A program made the translations under genes and the position numbers. The notes beneath the pieces were generated by a model. That model was given only the letters and a program-made list of their open reading frames with translations, had not been told where the DNA came from and did not search any database. From the NCBI GenBank assembly GCA_002405435.1, contig DHLU01000154.1, positions 6,697 through 12,273 of the forward strand: a stretch of DNA of 5,577 nucleotides, written 5' to 3'. This document shows, one piece after another, positions 5,495-5,577 of this stretch (the stretch's first letter is position 1; the number at the start of each line of letters is the position of its first letter). This stretch comes from Flavobacteriales bacterium UBA4660. GTDB lineage: Bacteria; Bacteroidota; Bacteroidia; Flavobacteriales_D; Sanyastnellaceae.

Positions 5495-5577
5495 GTGAGC
5501 TTTTTCGATCAGATTGACCTGTCTAATGTACCCCAGCATGTAGCCATCATTATGGATGGCAACGGGCGATGGGCCAA
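5495..5577 (+). CDS. uppS: undecaprenyl diphosphate synthase, N-terminal fragment cut by the window end
   Basis: Only 27 codons and two bases are present. The fragment contains [13 protein letters not shown] (residues 15-27), the near-invariant active-site segment of cis-prenyltransferases: D21 is the Mg2+/diphosphate-binding aspartate, and N23, G24 and R25 belong to the diphosphate-binding P-loop. The cytosolic, membrane-associated enzyme adds isopentenyl diphosphate units to farnesyl diphosphate to make the C55 carrier for peptidoglycan and O-antigen-type polymers. The start is GTG 5495: an in-frame TAA at 5483-5485 lies just upstream, and the next ATG (5552) would remove part of the motif. 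It follows the DUF6089 stop by 19 nt without a Shine-Dalgarno sequence, so is probably in the same operon. The break is the edge of the window, not a truncation of the gene. Confidence 0.93.
   Translation, partial: MSFFDQIDLSNVPQHVAIIMDGNGRWA

Overview
The window looks like chromosomal DNA of a member of the Bacteroidota, probably a GC-rich lineage near the Flavobacteriales; the phylum is well supported, the finer placement is a guess. The evidence is a PorV/PorQ-family outer-membrane protein, a DUF6089 beta-barrel protein directly upstream of uppS, a secreted protein ending in paired dockerin-type calcium loops, no recognisable Shine-Dalgarno sequences, and TAnnTTTG-like -7 boxes 11-14 nt before several start codons.

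Layout. The left half (52-2835) is read from the minus strand. In transcription order it holds a secreted protein with a dockerin-like C-terminus (2835-1972), uroporphyrinogen-III synthase hemD (1875-1210), and a PorV/PorQ-family barrel protein (1200-52) that starts only 9 nt after hemD stops. A 197-bp divergent intergenic region (2836-3032) carries a 16-bp inverted repeat and a candidate promoter. The right half (3033 to the end) is read from the plus strand. It holds an MlaE-type ABC permease (3033-3776), an MlaF-type ATPase (3773-4543, overlapping by GTGA), a DUF6089 beta-barrel protein (4582-5475), and the first 27 codons of uppS, undecaprenyl diphosphate synthase (5495 onward, cut by the window edge). 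No gene-free stretch exceeds 200 bp.

How the genes fit together. The plus-strand genes share a cell-envelope theme: an inner-membrane phospholipid-transport core, a predicted outer-membrane protein, and the enzyme that makes the lipid carrier for peptidoglycan and surface polysaccharides. The MCE-domain partner (MlaD) that such transporters need is not in the window. The minus-strand group mixes a tetrapyrrole-synthesis enzyme with two exported proteins. I found no mobile element, CRISPR array, RNA gene or defence system. This is mostly ordinary core-genome territory; the most useful leads are the poorly characterised envelope genes and the promoter architecture.
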